The notes under the pieces were generated by a model. That model made no database searches, was not told the origin of the DNA, and worked only from the letters and a program-made list of their open reading frames with translations. A DNA stretch of 64,000 nucleotides from the NCBI GenBank assembly GCA_018350325.1, contig JAEVLN010000026.1, forward strand, positions 980,063 through 1,044,062, read 5' to 3'. The stretch comes from Globodera rostochiensis (taxonomy: Eukaryota > Nematoda > Chromadorea > Rhabditida > Heteroderidae). Every line of letters begins with the position of its first letter. The first letter of the stretch is position 1. A program made the position numbers and the translations under genes. Positions 58,915-64,000 of this stretch are shown here, in pieces.

Positions 58915-59623
58915 TTGCACTGTTTTACTTCCATTGGTCAATTCGTCGATGCAAAATGATTCGGCGCGGCACGAAACGATTTTCATATCTCATCTTTTAA
59001 GTTAAAGCTTAAACAATAAAAAGTTTGAAAAATGTTAATTTATTTGATTTTCTTAAATAACAAAATGTTTTAAACTTGTCGGCGCCCAAGTTGTCCCCAC
59101 CCGAGCCAAATTTGCCGCGCCAAACTGTCCGATTATTTATGACGGAACTCCGTGGCCAAGAAGACGGGACATGAATAAATTTGATTAATTCTGAGCCTTT
59201 CGTTTCGACAGGCATTAGAAAAAGCTTCTGTTGGATGGGTCCTTTGGAGTTTCGTAAAATGTGCCACGAAAATAGAAATTTAGAGGATGCCCAAAAGTTC
59301 CACGTCACCTCACCCGCTTAAAGCAGCCCCTGTCATATGCAAAGTGGAATTCAGATTTATCGACCAACCCCCCCCCCCCCCCCCAAAAAAAATTGGCATA
59401 AACAGGGGGCCCAAATGCCGCGCAATTCTGGCATATTCTTTGTTGGAGTAAGGCAATCTTTGCGTAAATGCCAACGCATTCTCTCGCGTCCCCTCCACTC
59501 TCTTCGTTGACAATGCTATTTTGAAACAATGGCACTTCTAAGCCAGCGATTAAAGCCGTATAAAAGCGGTGGCATGCAGCAAATAGCCATCATTCAAAAC
59601 GATTTTTATTTTATTGCCTAAAA
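58915..59623 (+). promoter_or_regulatory. Promoter module of the second secreted BTB-BACK-SPRY gene
   Basis: TATAAAAG at 59559-59566 lies about 60 bases before the ATG. ATGCCA occurs four times in the 230 bases upstream: 59394-59399, 59429-59434 and 59570-59575 on the minus strand, and 59468-59473 on the plus. A run of 17 C sits at 59368-59384. The module is shared with 9956-10740 and 338-965. Confidence 0.55.
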
Positions 59624-62433
59624 ATGGCCACCTTTCTCTTCTTGGCCGCAATTTGCTTGCTTGTGGCCGCTTCCATTCTGCTCGAGACGGGTCAGAAAAA
59701 TTTGTTTCAAATTATAATTTTGGCGCAATATTTCATCACTTTAGTGTGGGGGGTGACTAACAAAATTTATTTAAATTTCAAAATATTTTAACTTAAATTT
59801 TCGACTGACTCACGTAGAGAATTCAGATGCATCGCCAAAAAACAAAAAACTCGAAAAAGGATCATCCAGTTCTGGCAAAGCTCAATCAACCCCAAGTAAC
59901 AGTGCAAAATAGTTTAATTGTTTATTTATTTTTCAAATTAACTATAAGAATAGGAACATCAATTATTATTTAGCTACGATTATAAATAACAAATTTTGTA
60001 AAGTGCCAAAAGCAAACTCTTCGGCGGAGGGGATAAAGCATTTGCTGCCGGCAATGTCCGAGTGCACTCTCTCGGGGACGACCGATAGTGCGGACGTTCA
60101 CTTTTTGGTGGGGAAAGGAAACAAAAAAGAGGCAAGTTTTGTGGTAGATTAAAAATTTTGGATTCATTTATGCTTATATCTTTTTTTTCTTAATTTTTAT
60201 TTGTTTGTATTTGAAGCTTCTGCTGGCACATAAAGCGATTCTGGCGGAAGCCTCCGACGTTTTTGAGAGAATGTTCCGTTTTGGCGATGAAGATGTGAAG
60301 GTGACCGACGTCGAGGTAGAGGCGTTCAAGGCGATGTTAGTCTTCATTTACGCCGATGATTTGAGTGGACTGAACGTGGACAATGCAATTTCTGTGCTTT
60401 ATGCGGGTGAATTTTAAGAAATTGGACCGATCTAAAAATTATAATTATGGTAAATATATTAAAAATTACCGTAGAACTTAGTTTTGAAAATTTCAAAAAC
60501 AAAAATGTTTTTAATGGATTAATTGTCTTTTAGCCAAAAAATATAATCTTCCCAAACTTGCTCGCCGTTGCTTGGATTACATCGATGAGTATGCGGGCGC
60601 TTTGATCCCCTCCGAAGCGTTTTTGCAAATTGATCAAAAATTATTGTGTGAGATTCTGGCCCGTGACGAACTGTGCATCAGCGAAGAAATTGCAATTTGG
60701 AATGCCGTAAAAACATTTTGTTATAATATAAATATTTCTTTCGTGGGTGGACATTTCGCGGAGTAAATTCAAAAACTTTGTTAAAATTATTTTTATTTAT
60801 TATTATTTAAAGTCAGCTTAGTAAAGAGAATGTTCTAGAAAAAATGCCTTTCAATTGGCAAAATGTCATCCGACCATTCGAATTGCTCTAATTAAAAATA
60901 AATTATAAGGCACTTCGCTGGGCGGACGAAAAATGCCGTCAAAATGGGAAAGTGTGTTCGGCGGAGAATAGACGCGCAATGCTCGGCACGGCACTTTTCA
61001 AAATTCGTTTACCGCTCATTCCTCAAAAGGATTTTACTGAGAATATTGGTATCACTCTTTGGATTGGCAGTTTGAATTTTAAAATGCCAATCTACCTAAT
61101 TTATTTTCATAATTCCGACTCCAAAATTTGGTTAAATTTTGCTTTTGACAGTTCGATCCGGAGTATTGACACGAGACGAGATCATCAGCGTTTATGTGTA
61201 CCATTCTCATCCGGAGGCCGGTCTGCCCGAGCTTTACCAGCTGCAATTTCCAACTAATAAGCGTCCTCTTCCAGGTGGTCACCCTGCCGTTTACCTATCA
61301 AAATGCTATACTCATATACCGTATATCCACTTTTAATCCCCCACGGGGAATTATTTTTAACCTTCTCAGAAAGGGCGGCATTATTAGAGGGTGGGGGATT
61401 ATTAGAGCAAAAGATGGTAGGAAATTTATTGCATATAGAAAAATCAGAAATTTGTAACAGCATTTCAAGATACCTACTTTTTTCATAGCCAAAGCAAAAA
61501 TTGCCACTTTTTATTCATTTACCTGCACAAAAGCGAAATTGTATTTTAATATTTTGGAAATAAAATTATATTTTCCATAGCACTAACCCTTCAAAATCGA
61601 TGGGATTCCGCTGCATGTCACAAGAAACTCGCGCTCTATGAGCCCGAGCGGTTGATTGCCGAATATTATGGAAAGAATGGGGGTAAATATTATTCTGTTA
61701 AATGATTTGATTAGAAAATTAATGTACCTACTTCTTTTCAGAGTGGCGCTCTGTCTTTGCCGAATGGCCAATTCCAAATAAGGATTCCGGCATTTTCTAC
61801 TACGAAGTGACCATCTCGGGGGAAGGAGAGTAAGTTAAATAAATAAATAAATAAATAATTGTGCTTCAAAATGCTTTAGAAGCGTTTTTCTTTAAAAAGA
61901 ATTATATTAAGCGGTATTTATATTGGACTCGCGAACAAACAAATGGCATTGAACGAACGGGTTGGGGAGAACCAAGGCAAAGGCACTTACTCATACGCAA
62001 ACTATGGCATTTTTTGGGTTGAGGGAGCCAACGCTCCTATCTATGATGGTGATTACGACATCGAAGGGTTTGACGCCGGTGATGTCGTCGGCTGCGGCGT
62101 CGATTTGGCAAATCGCCAAATCATTTACACAAAAAATGGACAGCGTTTGGGTGAGAAAGAAAAAGAATGAGAATAAAATTAAAGGGTATTTAATCACTTT
62201 TGGGTTGTTTCTTTAATTTAAAGATTTAATCAATGGCCCATTATTTTTTGGATTTAATAAATCTTTTTAATTTATTTATTTCATTTTGTTTATTTTCAGA
62301 AACTGACGGGTTGCATGCCGATTTTGGCGCCGATTTGTTTCCATGCATTTCGTTCTACAAGCCTGGCACTAAAATTGAAGCGAATTTTGGCCCGAATTTC
62401 AAATTCACATTGCCGATAGCATTTAGAAACTGA
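59624..62433 (+). CDS. Secreted BTB-BACK-SPRY protein with shortened BACK, 11 exons, 483 aa
   Basis: Exons 59624-59690, 59827-59895, 60004-60131, 60217-60406, 60534-60706, 60910-61048, 61152-61274, 61581-61682, 61742-61829, 61912-62150 and 62300-62433 join in phase. Residues 1-22 are a signal peptide ([13 protein letters not shown]), followed by the basic/Ser stretch ([16 protein letters not shown]). BTB is at about 66-150 ([33 protein letters not shown]); its last two exons are fused. In BACK about 30 residues found in all relatives are deleted in frame ([15 protein letters not shown]). SPRY is at about 297-483 ([46 protein letters not shown]) with a distinctive acidic loop ([16 protein letters not shown]). 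Intron 3 has a GC donor (GAG|GCAAGT). The exon-2 donor is CCCCAA|GTAAC, so residue 46 is Met, not Val. The candidate role is as for the gene at 9955-6982. Confidence 0.78.
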
Positions 62434-63754
62434 AAACCGAGGGGATTTGTTGGAATTTGCCTGTTTTTTCTTTGTCATCAAAACATTATCATTTATTTTT
62501 TTGTCTTCGAATTTGTCACTTTCGCGAAAAAAATCCAGCAAAGAGTAAAAACTATTCGGAAGCTTTCGTAGGTTTGAAGCTATTGTAAAAAGTCTTCTGA
62601 CCTTGTCTTTTTTAATTTTTGTCCATTTTTGATTAACAAAATTTGCTTTTTTGCACCAATTTTGGCATTTGGACAATTTTGACCATTTTTTCTGGCAAAA
62701 TTAATGAAAGAATAGAAATTTTAATATTGAATAACAAAATTTTTCGATCTATGAGTTATCCAACAATTTTTTTGGGAAACCCTTAGTAAGAAATAGAAGT
62801 ATTAAAGCCTTCAAAAATTTTTGCTCAGCAGATGAATTAAAAAATGCAGAACTCTACATGAAGTTTAGATTTTAAATGAATAAAGTTTAAAAAATGCAGA
62901 AAATTAGGACTTTTTTACTTTTTGAGATGTTTTCTCCATTTTAAAAAATTTAAAGTTAATGTCAATTTTTTGTCAAATTAATTTTCACAAAAATATTCAT
63001 AATTATTTTAAAATGAAAATTTTAAAAACTTTAACATGAGGGCTGCTTGTACAACAGGGATAGGCAAAATCGGAAAATAAAATCCGAAATTTTGCCCATC
63101 CTGTTGTACAACTTCCAAAAGTTAAATGGCGACAAAATTTTTTCAAAATTCACATGTTGCAATTGCAACATCAATTAAAAAAAGCCCAAAATTACAAGAA
63201 AACGGAAGAACGATCGAGTTAATGCTTTTTGAATAATTTTTAGGCCGAACTTATTTTTGGAAAATTTTGCATTTTTGAAAAAATGTTCAAATTCGGGTCC
63301 GGGGTTCGGAATTGATTGGAACGTCGGATTCTACGCCCGAATCCATTTTTGGGACGGGAGCGGCGGGACGGGAGTGGCCCGGGACGGGAGTGACCTCTAT
63401 TCCGAATCCGACCTCTATTTTACCCGATTTCGGTCCCCGGATCGGAATACAACCATTTTTCAAAAATTAATTTTGGCATTTAGAAAGCAAAAAAATGAAA
63501 AACAAGTACCCTGTTTAGCCGTTTTTGCGTTTTTAGTCTCTATTTTGGCACTTTTTCCGAAAATTTCTTAAGAAAAATGCAATAAAACAAAAAATGTCCC
63601 GCTAAAGTAAAAATTTTTTCAAACTAAAATGCACCCCTAAAAAAAAGGCTTTTTCTTTGACCAAAAATCTACCCCCCAAAATCGACATTTTCTCTAAAAT
63701 TTTTTATTTGATATATAAAAGTTTCAAAAACATGTGAAAAATATTATATTTACC
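62434..63754. other. Intergenic
   Basis: 62500-63250 is AT-rich without coding signal. 63275-63440 has GGGACGGGAG simple sequence. 63545-63745 repeats 44745-44960. No gene seen. Confidence 0.45.
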
Positions 63755-64000
63755 GAAGCGGGCCAGTACCGTCTCGCCAGTACCGTCTCGCCATTACCGT
63801 CTCGCCATTACCGTCTCGCCATTACCGTCTTAGGGCCATTACCGTCTTAGGGCCATTACCGTCTTAGGGCCATTACCGTCTCGCCATTACCGTCTTAGGG
63901 CCATTACCGTCTGGCCATTACCGTCTCAGTACAAAAAGGGCCACTCCCGTCTCACCCACAAATTCATGCGTTATTTTTATTTGTTTGGAGCGCGAAATTT
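63755..64000. mobile_element. Left end of a second foldback element (cut by window edge)
   Basis: It starts GAAGCGGGCC, the same terminus as the right end of the element at 3895-4541. An array of 14-base units follows (GCCATTACCGTCTC) with 17-base variants containing TAGGG, ending CTCAGTACAAAAAGGGCCAC then CCCGTCTCACC. Period, variant and inner border are as in the first element, but the unit sequence differs. The interior and right end lie outside the window. Confidence 0.65.

Noticed and set aside
1..64000. tRNA, rRNA or spliced-leader RNA genes
   Set aside because: None recognised by eye on either strand; a covariance-model scan would be needed to exclude them.

Overview
The window reads as gene-dense, repeat-rich nuclear DNA of a plant-parasitic cyst nematode, most likely Globodera or a close relative. 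The main reason is a large family of SPRY-domain genes with the signature of the Globodera RanBPM-like/SPRYSEC proteins (motifs such as [38 protein letters not shown]). The genes have many short introns with tight exon phasing, and several have GC donors. Species assignment is inference. Every exon chain below was joined by hand from splice sites and phase; no transcript data were available.

Layout. 0-5 kb (minus): a secreted-peptide cassette at the left edge, then an intact 11-exon coiled-coil + SPRY gene (549 aa) with a foldback transposon in one intron. 5.7-6.9 kb: broken LTR-retrotransposon integrase. 7.0-10.7 kb (minus): intact 13-exon gene for a signal peptide-BTB-BACK-SPRY protein (507 aa) with its promoter cassette. 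11-16 kb: SPRY relics, including a head-to-head junction. 17.0-19.85 kb: complete hAT transposon with terminal inverted repeats, 8-bp target duplication and an intact 634-aa transposase. 20-23 kb: a broken member of an unnamed family, a BTB relic and an intact SPRY-only gene (236 aa). 23.8-29 kb and 38.6-43.9 kb: two copies of a segmental duplication, each with an intact BTB-BACK-SPRY gene without signal peptide (470 and 473 aa); a 990-bp inverted-repeat transposon sits only in the first copy. 29-37 kb: a second member of the unnamed family, a single BTB gene of another type, an SPRY relic and a small secreted-peptide gene (75 aa). 44-54 kb: repeats, SPRY and BTB-SPRY relics, and an intact 159-aa Cys/His-rich gene of unknown function. 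54.4-57.9 kb: a decayed BTB-BACK-SPRY gene beside a 75-bp minisatellite. 58.9-62.4 kb (plus): a second intact secreted BTB-BACK-SPRY gene (483 aa). The right edge holds the start of a second foldback element.

How it fits together. One ancestral module (BTB, BACK, a short linker, SPRY) has been copied at least seven times. A separate cassette of promoter plus signal-peptide exons sits in front of two of the intact copies. Comparison suggests that secreted and non-secreted forms differ by about one base: AAAG|TGCC is a splice acceptor in the secreted genes, and the same site reads AAAATGCC, an ATG start, in the non-secreted ones. BTB-BACK proteins of the BTBD2/3/6 type are substrate adaptors for CUL3 ubiquitin ligases, and SPRY is a protein-binding domain that cyst nematodes use in effectors. 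A secreted BTB-BACK-SPRY protein is therefore a candidate effector that recruits host CUL3. That function is inference; the architecture and reading frames are visible in the sequence.
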